From: Pseudobythopirellula maris
GTDB taxonomy: Bacteria > Planctomycetota > Planctomycetia > Pirellulales > Lacipirellulaceae
Direction: 5' to 3'
Length of the DNA: 64,000 bases
Assembly (NCBI RefSeq): GCF_007859945.1
Contig: NZ_SJPQ01000001.1
Location: 1,700,489 to 1,764,488, forward strand
A program made the translations under genes and the position numbers. Every line of letters starts with the position of its first letter. Within the stretch, counting starts at the first letter, position 1. The notes under the pieces were generated by a model that was not told where the DNA came from, made no database searches, and saw only the letters and a program-made list of their open reading frames with translations. Shown here one piece after another: positions 44,644 through 53,511 of this stretch.

Positions 44644-44757
44644 AATGCGGATTTCGGATTGCGGAATGCGGATTGAAAGCGCCGCACGCCTGGCGCCGCA
44701 GTCCGAGCCTGCTCATCGCGTCAGCGCGTGATTCCGCAATCCGAAATCCGAAATCCA
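44644..44757. repeat. Inverted repeat between lemA and the M48 gene
   Basis: The arms AATGCGGATTTCGGATTGCG (44645-44664, continuing GAATGC) and GATTCCGCAATCCGAAATCC (44730 onward, continuing GAAATCC) are separated by about 60 bases. It fills almost the whole gap between the two genes. Confidence 0.75.
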
Positions 44758-44761
44758 TCCC

Positions 44762-46729
44762 ATGTCCACCGACTTCTTCGAACGACAGGACCGCGCCCGC
44801 AAGAGCACGGCTTGGCTCGTCGGGATGTTCCTCGTGGCCACGGTGTTGATCGTGGCGGCGGTCGTCGGGGCGACCTATTACGGCATGCTCGCCGCGCACG
44901 ACATGAACCGCGCGCTCCACGGCAAGCCTTACCCGTGGCAGGTCCCCGTGGGCGCCGGCGTCGGGGCGTTGCTGCTGATCGTCTTGGGCACGCTCTACAA
45001 GGTGCTCGCCCTCCGCGCGGGGGGCGGCACGAGCGTCGCCGAGTCGCTCGGCGGACGCCGCGTTTACCCCGACGCCACCGACCCCACCGCCCGCAAGCTG
45101 CTCAACGTGGTCGAGGAGATGGCGCTCGCCTCGGGCACGCCGGTGCCGCCGGTCTTCCTGTTGGAGGAGCCCGGCATCAACGCCTTCGCCGCCGGCTACT
45201 CTTCGAGCGACGCGGTGGTCGGCGTCACCCGCGGCTGCGCCGAGTCGCTCTCGCGCGACGAGCTGCAGGGCGTTATCGCCCACGAGTTCTCGCACATCCT
45301 CAACGGCGACATGCGGATGAGCATCCGCATGATCGGTATCCTGCACGGCATCCTGCTGCTGGGGCTGATCGGCCGGATCCTCTTGCGGCTGGTCTTCCAC
45401 GGCGGCGGCATGAGCTCGCGCCGCAACGACAGCGGCAACGGCGGCGGGGGCTCCGCGATCATCGCCGTGATCGCCGGCGGCGTGGCGCTGGTGGTGATCG
45501 GCTCGATCGGCAGCCTGATGGGCGGGCTGATCAAGGCGGCCGTCTCCCGCCAGCGTGAATACCTGGCCGACGCCTCGGCCGTGCAGTTCACGCGCAACCC
45601 GAGCGGCATCGGCGGCGCGCTCAAACGGATCGGCGGCGCCCAGCGGGCCTCGCGATTGCGCCATCCTCGCGCGTCGGAGATGAGCCACATGTACTTCGCC
45701 CAGGGCGTGTGGGAGGGGTTCTCCAGCCTGATGGCGACCCACCCGCCCCTCGGCAAGCGGATCCGGGCGATCGAACCCGAGTGGGACGGCAAGTTCGGCG
45801 AGCCGGTCGGCGCCCGCTACCCGGAAGCGGTCGGCGCCGCTGTCGGCGGCAAGGCGGCCGGCTTCGCGGGCGCTGCTAGCGACACCGTGCCGGTGGCCGT
45901 TGTCGACGAGGCGTGGAACCAGGTGGGCGAACCGCTCGAGGCGCATCGGCAATACGCCACCGAGCTGATCGCCGCCATCCCCGAAACGCTGCTCGCCTCG
46001 GCCCGCTCTCCCTACTCGGCCCGGGCGCTCGTTTACGCGATGCTGCTCGACCGCGACGCCGCGACACGCGCCGCCCAGCTCGCCAGCCTCGATGGCTTGG
46101 CCCGGCCCGACGTGATCCAACTAGCCGAGCGGCTCTCATCCGACGTCGATCGGCTCGAGGCCCGCAAGCGGCTGCCGCTTGTCGACCTCTGCCTGCCGGC
46201 GCTCAGAGCGATGTCCTCGCCGCAGTACCAGCGCTTCATGCGGGCCTTCAAGTCGCTCGTCGAAGCCGACCAGCGGATCGCGCTGTTCGAGTGGACGCTC
46301 GGCCAAGTGCTGATGCGGCACCTGAGGCCGCAGTTCGAGAGGGTCCCCTCGCCAAGGATCGACTACTTCGCTCTTGGCCGCATGCAGGGCCCGTGCAACG
46401 TGTTGCTGTCGACCCTCGCCCACGCCGGCCACTCGCCTAGCCAAGCGCAAATGGCGTTCGACGCCGCCGCCCGCAACCTGCCGTCGATCAACGGTTTGGA
46501 GCTGCTCCCGCGTGAGCAGTGCAACCTCCGCGAGCTGGAAGACGCGCTCGCCACGCTGCGCCGCGTGGAGGCCCGCCACCGCGGCCGGGTGGTCGACGCC
46601 TGCGCGGCGGCAATCTGCGCCGACAACGAGGTGAAGGTGGCCGAGGCCGAGTTGCTGCGTGGCGTGTCGGACCTGCTCGATTGCCCCATGCCGCCGCTGC
46701 TGGCCGGCCAACCGGTGGGCGAGGCGTGA
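44762..46729 (+). CDS. HtpX-like M48 membrane metalloprotease with a long C-terminal extension, 655 aa
   Basis: Two N-terminal transmembrane helices (about 18-42 and 62-84) are followed by an M48 protease: HEFSH (His174, Glu175, His178) and the third ligand Glu266 in SRQREYLADASAVQ, with two more hydrophobic segments (190-212, 232-256). The protease part ends near 345 (THPPLGKRIRAIEPEW). The remaining 310 residues are helical and unidentified, which makes it over twice the length of HtpX. It probably degrades or checks membrane proteins with LemA. The stop overlaps the start of epmA (TGATG), so the two are translationally coupled. Confidence 0.9.
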   Translation: MSTDFFERQDRARKSTAWLVGMFLVATVLIVAAVVGATYYGMLAAHDMNRALHGKPYPWQVPVGAGVGALLLIVLGTLYKVLALRAGGGTSVAESLGGRRVYPDATDPTARKLLNVVEEMALASGTPVPPVFLLEEPGINAFAAGYSSSDAVVGVTRGCAESLSRDELQGVIAHEFSHILNGDMRMSIRMIGILHGILLLGLIGRILLRLVFHGGGMSSRRNDSGNGGGGSAIIAVIAGGVALVVIGSIGSLMGGLIKAAVSRQREYLADASAVQFTRNPSGIGGALKRIGGAQRASRLRHPRASEMSHMYFAQGVWEGFSSLMATHPPLGKRIRAIEPEWDGKFGEPVGARYPEAVGAAVGGKAAGFAGAASDTVPVAVVDEAWNQVGEPLEAHRQYATELIAAIPETLLASARSPYSARALVYAMLLDRDAATRAAQLASLDGLARPDVIQLAERLSSDVDRLEARKRLPLVDLCLPALRAMSSPQYQRFMRAFKSLVEADQRIALFEWTLGQVLMRHLRPQFERVPSPRIDYFALGRMQGPCNVLLSTLAHAGHSPSQAQMAFDAAARNLPSINGLELLPREQCNLRELEDALATLRRVEARHRGRVVDACAAAICADNEVKVAEAELLRGVSDLLDCPMPPLLAGQPVGEA

Positions 46730-47724
46730 TGAACCTCGAATCCCTGCGCAGCCGCGCCGCGCTGCTCCACCTGCTGCGCGGTTTCTTCCGCGACCGCGGC
46801 TTCCTCGAAGTCGAAACCCCGCTCGTCTCAACCGCGGCGATCCCCGAGCGGCACATCGACCTTTACCAGGTCACGGATCTAAAGAGGGATAGCCCACCGC
46901 CCACGGACGCCGGACCCGACGATCCCACCCCGTCGGCGAAAGCGACCGCGTACCTGCAAGCCTCGCCCGAGATGCACCACAAGCGGCTGCTCTGCGAGGG
47001 CGCCGGCCCGATCTTCGAGGCGACGCGATCGTTCCGCGCCGGCGAGCATGGCGACCAGCACTCGCCCGAGTTCACCATCGTCGAATGGTACCGCCCCGGC
47101 GACGACCTGACGGCGGCCATGGACCTGGTCGACGACCTCATGCAAGAGCTGCTCGGCGCGCCGCCCGCCAAGCGCACGACCTACCGCGAGGCGTTTATCG
47201 AGGCGGTCGGCGTCGACCCCCACGCCGCCACGACCGACGAGCTGAGGTCGCTCGCCGAGGATTCGCTCTTCTCCCCGCCCGAGTTGCTGGAACTCGACGA
47301 CCGCGACGAGTGGCTCAACCTGCTGCTGGCGACCGACGTCGAGAAGACGCTGGGCCAAGAGGCGCCGGAGATGCTCTACCACTACCCGGCGAGCCAATCG
47401 GCCCTGGCGGCGACCACGACCGACGAGCTGGGCGCCGTGGTGGCCGAGCGCTTCGAGCTCTACTGGCGCGGCCTGGAACTGGCCAACGGCTACCACGAGC
47501 TGACCGACCCGGAGGAGCTGCGCCGCCGCTTGGAGCGGGCCAACGAGCAGCGTGAGGCCGACGGCAAGTCCCGCCTACCGCTGCCCGAGCGGCTGCTCGC
47601 AGCGATGACCGATCCCGGTCTGCCGCCCTGTGCGGGGGTGGCGCTCGGCTTCGATCGACTCGTGATGCTCGCGACGGATGCACAGCGAATCAGCGACGTG
47701 CGTGTCGTTGATGGCGAGCCGTGA
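46729..47724 (+). CDS. epmA: EF-P lysine ligase EpmA (GenX/PoxA/YjeA), 331 aa
   Basis: A paralogue of class II lysyl-tRNA synthetase lacking the anticodon domain. It attaches (R)-beta-lysine to the EF-P loop lysine. Motif 1 region FRDRGFLEVETPLVS, motif 2 FEATRSFRAGEHGDQHSPEF and motif 3 GVALGFDRLVML are intact. Length 331 is close to the 325 of Escherichia coli and too short for LysS. The start at 46729 overlaps the stop of the M48 gene. The stop codon and last residues (DGEP) lie in a palindromic repeat arm. Together with epmB and efp this makes a complete modification set except EpmC, which was not seen. Confidence 0.94.
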   Translation: MNLESLRSRAALLHLLRGFFRDRGFLEVETPLVSTAAIPERHIDLYQVTDLKRDSPPPTDAGPDDPTPSAKATAYLQASPEMHHKRLLCEGAGPIFEATRSFRAGEHGDQHSPEFTIVEWYRPGDDLTAAMDLVDDLMQELLGAPPAKRTTYREAFIEAVGVDPHAATTDELRSLAEDSLFSPPELLELDDRDEWLNLLLATDVEKTLGQEAPEMLYHYPASQSALAATTTDELGAVVAERFELYWRGLELANGYHELTDPEELRRRLERANEQREADGKSRLPLPERLLAAMTDPGLPPCAGVALGFDRLVMLATDAQRISDVRVVDGEP

Positions 47725-47738
47725 GCGTCAGCGCCCGA
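47714..47738. repeat. Single arm of repeat family H across two convergent stop codons
   Basis: GGCGAGCCGTGAGCGTCAGC and the following GCCCG match the left arm of 43883-43966 in 22 of 25 positions. It contains both the TGA of epmA (47722-47724) and the stop of the opposite gene (TCA at 47728-47730). Confidence 0.6.
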
Positions 47739-48729
47739 TCCACAGGAACGCCGTCCCCGCCTCGTCGACGCGCAGCCGCGACTTGAGCCGGGCCTGGAAC
47801 ACGAGCTTGTCGATCAGCCGCTTGTAGTAGGTTCGCTTGCGTTCGAACCGAACCTGGGTCGACGCCGGGTCGACGCCCGCCTCGGCGATCGAGGCGTGGT
47901 CCCAGTAGACCGGCAGGCCGCCGAGCCGCGGTGTGATCGCATCCAGGGCCTCGGTCAGCGTGAAGCCCTCAACCTCGACGCTGAGGAACTCGAACAGCAC
48001 GGGCGCCGTTTCGCGGGGGCTCGCCGGCGGGTCGTACCCCACCGGCCACGAGTCGGCGACGTCGCCCGCCACCGCGACGCGCAGCCGCACCTCGCCTCCG
48101 CGTGGGTGCTCGGGCGTGAGCGCCAGGCCGTCGCGGGCCAGCATCACGGCGAGCGCCGCCCCCACGGTGAGCGGCTCCAAATCCTCGGCCAGCGGGCCGG
48201 CGTTGTTGAGCGTGCGCTCGGCCGCCCGGTCGATCTCCAGCGCGATCGGCAGCCGGTCGCGCACGCGCTCCACCACCGCCCGTGGCGGCTGGTCCTTCGT
48301 GGCGAATCCGAGCGGCTCGCTGAGCGCATCGTAAGCTGTGCGGAATTGCTTCTCGGTGAGATCGAACCGCCCACGCGGGGCCTCGACACCCTCGGCGCCA
48401 TCTTTGGCGACTCGGTCAAAGTAGTCGGCAAGGGCCGCGCGGTCGCGCTGGCGGAACTTGCCGCCGGGCAGCAGCAGGTCGCCACGGCGCGTGAGCACCC
48501 CCACCACGCGACGGCTCCCGCCGAGCTCTTCGAGCCGCGGCCGCTCGCCGGCGCGCATGCCGCGGATCCGCACGCCGGTCTGGCCGATCTCGGCGAAGAG
48601 TTGCAGCCACTTTTGGGGCGCGGTAACGTTCAGGCCCGGCTCGGTGGCGATCTCGACCGACACCGGCGCAGCCGCCGCCACGCCCGCTAAGGCGGCGACG
48701 GTTATTCCGATTAGCATGAGTCTCTTCAT
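47728..48729 (-). CDS. Secreted planctomycete hypothetical protein, 333 aa
   Basis: Signal peptide at residues 1-20 (ending AAAAP). The mature part opens VSVEIATEPGLNVTAPQKWLQLF and continues with mixed alpha/beta sequence. The end FERKRTYYKRLIDKLVFQARLKSRLRVDEAGTAFLWIGR is basic. Similar exported proteins are common in planctomycete genomes, but I know no function or catalytic motif. It converges on epmA with only three bases between the stops. The start is ATG at 48729. Confidence 0.75.
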   Translation of the reverse strand: MKRLMLIGITVAALAGVAAAAPVSVEIATEPGLNVTAPQKWLQLFAEIGQTGVRIRGMRAGERPRLEELGGSRRVVGVLTRRGDLLLPGGKFRQRDRAALADYFDRVAKDGAEGVEAPRGRFDLTEKQFRTAYDALSEPLGFATKDQPPRAVVERVRDRLPIALEIDRAAERTLNNAGPLAEDLEPLTVGAALAVMLARDGLALTPEHPRGGEVRLRVAVAGDVADSWPVGYDPPASPRETAPVLFEFLSVEVEGFTLTEALDAITPRLGGLPVYWDHASIAEAGVDPASTQVRFERKRTYYKRLIDKLVFQARLKSRLRVDEAGTAFLWIGR

Positions 48730-48750
48730 ACCCCAAGCATAGCACCGGGG

Positions 48751-48822
48751 GAGAATGACGAATAACGAAGCCCGAATGACGAGAAAGTCCGCTCCTTTTC
48801 GTCATTCTGAATTCGTCATTTA
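48751..48822. repeat. Palindromic repeat family F (AATGACGAA), copy 1
   Basis: GAATGACGAATAACGAAGCC and CCGAATGACGAG on one side face TTTTCGTCATTCTGAATTCG and TCATTTA on the other. A second copy lies at 56039-56124, between thyA and the small gene downstream. It separates two divergent genes. Confidence 0.7.
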
Positions 48823-48876
48823 GCCCCGCGTTCTGCTTATTCAGCCAATCTCGCCCTCCCTATCGAGGATCTCCCC

Positions 48877-49881
48877 ATGCCGCGTCTCGTCACGCTTTTT
48901 ACCGGCCAGTGGGCCGACCTGCCGCTCGAGGAACTGGCGCCCAAGGCGGCCGAATTCGGCTACCAGGGGCTCGAGCTCGCCTGCTGGGGCGACCACTTCG
49001 AGGTCGACAAGGCGCTCGAGGACCCCAATTACGTGAATGACAAGCGGGCGCTGCTGGACCGCTACGACCTGGAGTGCCACGCGATCTCGAACCACCTGGC
49101 CGGCCAGGCCGTGTGCGACCGGATCGACGAGCGGCACCAGTCGATCCTGCCGCCCCACGTGTGGGGCGACGGCGAGCCCGACGGCGTCAACGCCCGGGCC
49201 ATTGAGGAGATGAAGAACACCGCCCGCGCCGCGCAGAAGTTTGGCGTCTCGGTCGTGAACGGCTTTACGGGCTCAAGCATCTGGCCGCTGCTCTACTCGT
49301 TCCCGCCGGTCCCCGAGTCGATGATCGACGCCGGCTACCAAGAGTTCGCCGACCGTTGGAACCCGATCCTCGACGTGTTCGACGAGTGCGGCGTGCGGTT
49401 CGGCCTGGAGGTGCACCCCACGGAGATCGCGTTCGACCTGTTCACGGCCGAGCTCGCGTTGCAGGCCGTCGATCACCGCGAGGCGTTCGGCTTCAACTTC
49501 GACCCGAGCCACCTGATCTGGCAGGGGGTCGACCCGGTGGAGTTCATCCGCGCGTTCCCCGACCGGCAGTACCATGTCCACATGAAGGACGCGATCGTCA
49601 CGCTCAACGGCCGCAGCGGCATCCTGTCGAGCCACATGAACTTTGGCGACCCGCGGCGCGGCTGGGACTTCCGTTCGCTCGGCCGCGGCGGGGTGAACTT
49701 CGAAGAGATCATCCGGGCGCTCAACGTGATCCAATACGACGGCCCGCTCTCGGTCGAGTGGGAAGACAGCGGCATGGACCGCGAGCAAGGCGCCACCGAG
49801 GCGGCCGCGTTCGTCAAGCAGATCGACTTCCAGCCGAGCAGCGTGGCGTTCGACGCCGCGATGTCCGAGCAAGGAGGCTGA
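48877..49881 (+). CDS. Sugar phosphate isomerase/epimerase-like TIM-barrel protein, 334 aa
   Basis: An AP-endonuclease-2-type TIM barrel (xylose isomerase-like superfamily). The likely metal ligands are seen in [26 protein letters not shown] and SVEWEDS. The N-terminal [27 protein letters not shown] begins the barrel. Related proteins act on inositol- or hexose-derived sugars, often next to oxidoreductases. None is adjacent here, so the substrate is open. Length is normal for the planctomycete members. It starts at ATG 48877. Confidence 0.9.
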   Translation: MPRLVTLFTGQWADLPLEELAPKAAEFGYQGLELACWGDHFEVDKALEDPNYVNDKRALLDRYDLECHAISNHLAGQAVCDRIDERHQSILPPHVWGDGEPDGVNARAIEEMKNTARAAQKFGVSVVNGFTGSSIWPLLYSFPPVPESMIDAGYQEFADRWNPILDVFDECGVRFGLEVHPTEIAFDLFTAELALQAVDHREAFGFNFDPSHLIWQGVDPVEFIRAFPDRQYHVHMKDAIVTLNGRSGILSSHMNFGDPRRGWDFRSLGRGGVNFEEIIRALNVIQYDGPLSVEWEDSGMDREQGATEAAAFVKQIDFQPSSVAFDAAMSEQGG

Positions 49882-49959
49882 GTTCGTGTGTACCCAAGGA
49901 AGGGAACCACGAAAGTACAAAGCAACGACGACGGTCCAAAGAAGCCTAGCAAATGGGGG

Positions 49960-50057
49960 GGGTGGCGGGGGCGCACCGCGAAGCGGAAGCCCCCGTGCGG
50001 TGGAGACACGCCCCGGCTGGCTCGGGGGCTTCCCTGACGGGAGCGCCCCCGCCACCC
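49960..50057. repeat. Palindromic repeat family G between convergent genes
   Basis: The outer arms GGGTGGCGGGGGCGC and GCGCCCCCGCCACCC, and inner arms GAAGCCCCCG and CGGGGGCTTCC, form a long interrupted hairpin. It lies between the isomerase-like gene and katA, which converge, and may serve as a bidirectional terminator. Confidence 0.75.
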
Positions 50058-50150
50058 TTTGATTGCTGCGCGCTAATGGCGCTACGGCTCGCCCCGCCTC
50101 TCCCTGAATTCCCGCGAGCAGAGAGGAGGGGGTCCGAAGCGACGCGCGGC

Positions 50151-51602
50151 TCAGCCCTGCACGCCCTTGGCGATGCGGTCGCCGATCGTCTTGTCGATGT
50201 TGCGCCAGTACTCGAAGGCGCGGCTGAGCACCGGCTCGCTGACGCCCGCCTTCAGGTGGCCGGTGACGTTCGAGACGAGCCGGTCGCGTTCGGCGTCGTT
50301 CATCACTTTGTTGACGAGCGTGTTGGCCTGGCCCCAGTCGTCGTCCTCGGCGTGCAGGGTGTAGGCCGAGCGGACGAAGTCGCCGCTGGCGGCCCAGGTG
50401 GCGTCTTCGGGGTAACGCTCGCCGTCGGCCGCCGGGCCCCCCTTGGAGTTGGGCGCGTAGACCGGGTCCGTGACGTTGTCCACACGCATCGCCCCGTCCT
50501 TGCTGTAGCTGTGGACCGGCGACTGCGGCCGGTTCACCGGGATCTGCTTGTAGTTCACCCCGAGCCGCGCGCGGTGGGCGTCGGAGTAGGCGAACAGGCG
50601 GCCGAGCAGCATCTTGTCGGGGCTCGGTCCGACGCCCGGCACGAGGTTGTTCGGCTCGAACGCCGCCTGCTCGATCTCCGTGTGGAAGTCGGTCGGGTTG
50701 CGGGTGAGTGTGAGCTTGCCGAGCTCCTGCAGCGGGTAGTCGGCGTGCGGCCACACCTTCGTGAGGTCGAACGGGTTGAAGCGGTAGCCCTCGGCCTCGG
50801 CGAACGGCATGATCTGTATCTTCAGCGTCCAGCTGGGGTGGTCGCCCCGCCCGATCGCGTCGAACAGGTCACGGCGGTGGTAGTCGGCGTCCTCGCCGGC
50901 GATCCGTTCGGCGTCCGACTGGGTGAGGAAGTCGATCCCCTGGTCGGTCTTGAAGTGGTACTTCACCCAGAACTTCTCGCCCCCGGCGTTCACCCACAGG
51001 TAGGTGTGGCTGGAGTAGCCGTTCATGTGCCGCCAGTTCTTGGGGATGCCGCGGTCGCCCATCAGCCAGGTGACCTGGTGGGCCGATTCGGGAGACAACG
51101 TCCAGAAGTCCCACTGCATGTCGTGGTCGCGCAGGCCGTTGTCGGCGCGGCGTTTCTGCGAGCGGATGAAGTGCTGGAACTTCATCGGGTCGCGGAGGAA
51201 GAACACGGGGGTGTTGTTCCCCACCATGTCGTAGTTGCCCTCGGACGTGTAGAACTTCAGCGCGAAGCCGCGCGGGTCGCGCCACGTGTCGGGCGATCCG
51301 CGTTCGCCGGCCACGGTGGAGAAGCGGATCAGCGTGTCGGTCTTCGTTCCTGGCTGGAAGACGGCCGCCTTGGTGAAGGCGCTCAGGTCGTGCGTGACCT
51401 CGAAGTGGCCGAACGCCCCGGAGCCCTTGGCGTGCGGCTGCCGCTCGGCGATCCGCTCGCGGTTGAAGTTGGCCATCTGCTCGATCAGGTAATGATCTTG
51501 CAGCAGGATCGGGCCGTCGGGGCCGACGGTGAGCGAGTGCTCGTCGCTGGCGACGGGGATGCCGGCGTCGGTGGTGGTTGGCTTGCGTCCTTCGCTTGAC
51601 AT
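50151..51602 (-). CDS. katA: Haem catalase, monofunctional clade 3, 483 aa
   Basis: Breaks down hydrogen peroxide. The distal histidine is His57 in [12 protein letters not shown], the distal asparagine Asn130 in [10 protein letters not shown], and the proximal haem tyrosine Tyr339 in [14 protein letters not shown]. The small size (483 residues) and no C-terminal flavodoxin-like domain place it with small-subunit clade 3 catalases. ATG at 51602 follows a GAGG site by 7 bases. The leader is a 398-base gap, but no OxyR- or PerR-type box could be recognised. Confidence 0.96.
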   Translation of the reverse strand: MSSEGRKPTTTDAGIPVASDEHSLTVGPDGPILLQDHYLIEQMANFNRERIAERQPHAKGSGAFGHFEVTHDLSAFTKAAVFQPGTKTDTLIRFSTVAGERGSPDTWRDPRGFALKFYTSEGNYDMVGNNTPVFFLRDPMKFQHFIRSQKRRADNGLRDHDMQWDFWTLSPESAHQVTWLMGDRGIPKNWRHMNGYSSHTYLWVNAGGEKFWVKYHFKTDQGIDFLTQSDAERIAGEDADYHRRDLFDAIGRGDHPSWTLKIQIMPFAEAEGYRFNPFDLTKVWPHADYPLQELGKLTLTRNPTDFHTEIEQAAFEPNNLVPGVGPSPDKMLLGRLFAYSDAHRARLGVNYKQIPVNRPQSPVHSYSKDGAMRVDNVTDPVYAPNSKGGPAADGERYPEDATWAASGDFVRSAYTLHAEDDDWGQANTLVNKVMNDAERDRLVSNVTGHLKAGVSEPVLSRAFEYWRNIDKTIGDRIAKGVQG

Positions 51603-52000
51603 GGCTCAGCCTCTTTCGATGCACGGGAAAAGATCCGCGGCAGCCGAACGGGTGCGCCAGAGCGGTCTGGCTCGCCGATCGAATGCAACGGATGGTTGGA
51701 GAAGAGATGGCGGCCGCCGCCACGGCCGCGAGCATTGTAAGACGGACGAAGCCTGCTTGTCACGCGCACTTTGGCGATTCGCCCAACAGATTGCCTCGCG
51801 ATTGGCTGGAACGATTGCCTAAGACTATGGCGGTCTAGAAGCGGAGCCAATCGACGGGACGCATTCGCGCGTAGCTGCTAGATCTCTCGGCTAGTTTCAG
51901 GCGTGCGGTCGTAGAACTTCAAAGCGCTCTCAGCGAACCCGTGAGCGGCGGGGCATGGCGCGGTATGCTACGGGCTTCTCGATCTCCCAGGGCGTACCCG
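51603..52000. other. Divergent region between katA and the EEP-family gene
   Basis: About 400 bases holding the promoters of two divergent genes. It is moderately AT-rich around 51820-51910. No clear operator palindrome or repeat family member was found. Confidence 0.5.
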
Positions 52001-53128
52001 ATGCTCGACAAGACTCTCCGGTGGTCGGCCTGGCTAGTGCTCGGCTTGCTCACGTTGCTGACGCTCCTGCCGCTAGCGCCTTCGGGCGAGTGGTGGGTGC
52101 GGATCTGGGACTTCCCACGCGTCCAGATCGCCGCGCTGTTGCTGCTCCCGCTCGGAGCCGCGTTTTTTCACGCGTGGAGAAGCGGCCGTCGGCGACAGCA
52201 CGCCGTGGTTTTGTCGCTCGTGCTCGCTGTGGCCCTCTGGCAACTGTGGCAGGTCGCCCCGTTCACGCCGCTCTGGCCGACCGAGACCCCCAGCGCCGAA
52301 GCGGCGGGCGATCCGGCTCTCAAGCTGCTCACCGCCAATCTCAAATACGACAACGACCGCCACGCCGAGACGCTCGCGATGATCCGGCGACTCGACGCCG
52401 ACCTCGTTTTACTGATGGAGGTCGACGACGCGTGGGCCGAAGCCCTGCGGCCGCTCGACGGGGACTACCCGCACCGGCAGGGCGTCGTGCGCGGCGAGGG
52501 GCTCGGCATCGTGCTCTGGTCGCGATTCCCCCTGCTCGATTCGGAGGTCAGGCATCTGGTGAGCGAGCGCCGCCCCTCGGTGTTCGCCACGGTCGACGCG
52601 CCCGGCATCGGGCCGGTGCGGTTCGTCGGCGTCCACCCCACGCCGCCAGGCCTGCGGGACCGCGGCGCCCCCAGCGGCGGGAACGAGGAGCGTCGCGACA
52701 GCCGGGTGCGCGACGCCGAGCTGGTGCTCGTCGCCCGCGAGGTGAGCAGCGACCCCGACCAGCGGTGGATAGTCACCGGCGATTTCAACGACGTGGCGTG
52801 GTCGCACACCACGCGGTTGTTCCAAGACCTGAGCGACCTGAAGGACCCCCGCCGCGGGCGTTGGCTGATGAACACCTACCACGCCCACTGGCCGGTCTGG
52901 CGGTTCCCGATCGACCACGTTTTTGTGTCCGAGGGGTGGCGTCTCGTGGCGATGGACCGGGTGGCGACTCCCGGCTCGGACCACTTCGCGATCACGGCTC
53001 AGTTCAACGCGGCGGCCAAGGACGACGCGCGCCCCTCCGCCTCGAACGACGACAAAGAAGAAGCCGAGGAGCTGGTGGCCGAGGGCAAAGAAGACGCCGC
53101 CGAGCAGGAGACGGCCGCCGGGAAATGA
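52001..53128 (+). CDS. Membrane-anchored endonuclease/exonuclease/phosphatase-family protein, 375 aa
   Basis: Three N-terminal transmembrane helices (about 8-28, 38-58, 68-86) are followed by an EEP domain facing outward: LTANLKYDN, LLMEVDDAW (metal Glu), VGVHPTPP, TGDFNDVAW and the final GSDHFAI (Asp-His pair). This layout matches the widespread membrane proteins of the EEP superfamily, whose substrates are unknown; phosphodiesters such as lipids are possible. A charged tail of about 40 residues rich in Glu/Asp/Ala ends the protein. ATG 52001 begins MLDKTLRW; ATG 51965 is an alternative. Confidence 0.87.
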   Translation: MLDKTLRWSAWLVLGLLTLLTLLPLAPSGEWWVRIWDFPRVQIAALLLLPLGAAFFHAWRSGRRRQHAVVLSLVLAVALWQLWQVAPFTPLWPTETPSAEAAGDPALKLLTANLKYDNDRHAETLAMIRRLDADLVLLMEVDDAWAEALRPLDGDYPHRQGVVRGEGLGIVLWSRFPLLDSEVRHLVSERRPSVFATVDAPGIGPVRFVGVHPTPPGLRDRGAPSGGNEERRDSRVRDAELVLVAREVSSDPDQRWIVTGDFNDVAWSHTTRLFQDLSDLKDPRRGRWLMNTYHAHWPVWRFPIDHVFVSEGWRLVAMDRVATPGSDHFAITAQFNAAAKDDARPSASNDDKEEAEELVAEGKEDAAEQETAAGK

Positions 53129-53158
53129 GCGGGGGTCCGCTATACGGACCGACACAAG

Positions 53159-53304
53159 CGTGTAGGCCGGAACAAGTGGCGCGGCGAATCCACAATAGCG
53201 TGAGACTTACTGCCGCGCGTTTCCGGCAGAATCATACGGGACGCTCGTTGCCGGCGCGGCGGTTGAGCCGAGTGTTATCACACCGCTTGATCCGGCCTAC
53301 GTGC
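53159..53304. repeat. Inverted repeat after the EEP-family gene
   Basis: The arms CGTGTAGGCCGGAACAAGTG (53159 onward) and CACCGCTTGATCCGGCCTAC (53281 onward, continuing GTG) are nearly complementary and about 100 bases apart. They lie in a 383-base gene-free stretch. Confidence 0.6.
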
Positions 53305-53390
53305 TTTGTGGAGCCTCCTACACAGGTAAGTACAAAAGTGTGACCCTCCGGAGCAGCTTAGCGGCCTGGCGCCCCCAGCAGAGGCATCGC

Positions 53391-53434
53391 GGCGGCAGGG
53401 TCAGCCGAACTCTCTGCTGACCCTGCCGCCTTTG
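53391..53434. terminator. Long perfect hairpin in the convergent intergenic gap
   Basis: The stem GGCGGCAGGGTCAGC pairs with GCTGACCCTGCCGCC (15 bases) around a loop of about 11 bases, followed by TTTG. It lies between two convergent genes and could end transcription in either direction, although the U-tract is short. Confidence 0.55.
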
Positions 53435-53511
53435 TACTTAGCAGCCGGGCCGAATCAGCGTCGAAGTTTCACTCCGACGCACATCAGACGACCGAAACGT
53501 TTTCAGGCCAC

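Noticed and set aside
43305-47724. epmA considered as lysyl-tRNA synthetase (lysS)
   Set aside because: It lacks the N-terminal anticodon-binding domain and is the length of EpmA, next to efp and epmB.
49953-51599. 548-residue plus-strand open frame opposite katA
   Set aside because: katA has all catalytic residues; the opposite frame has shadow composition and starts inside a palindromic repeat.
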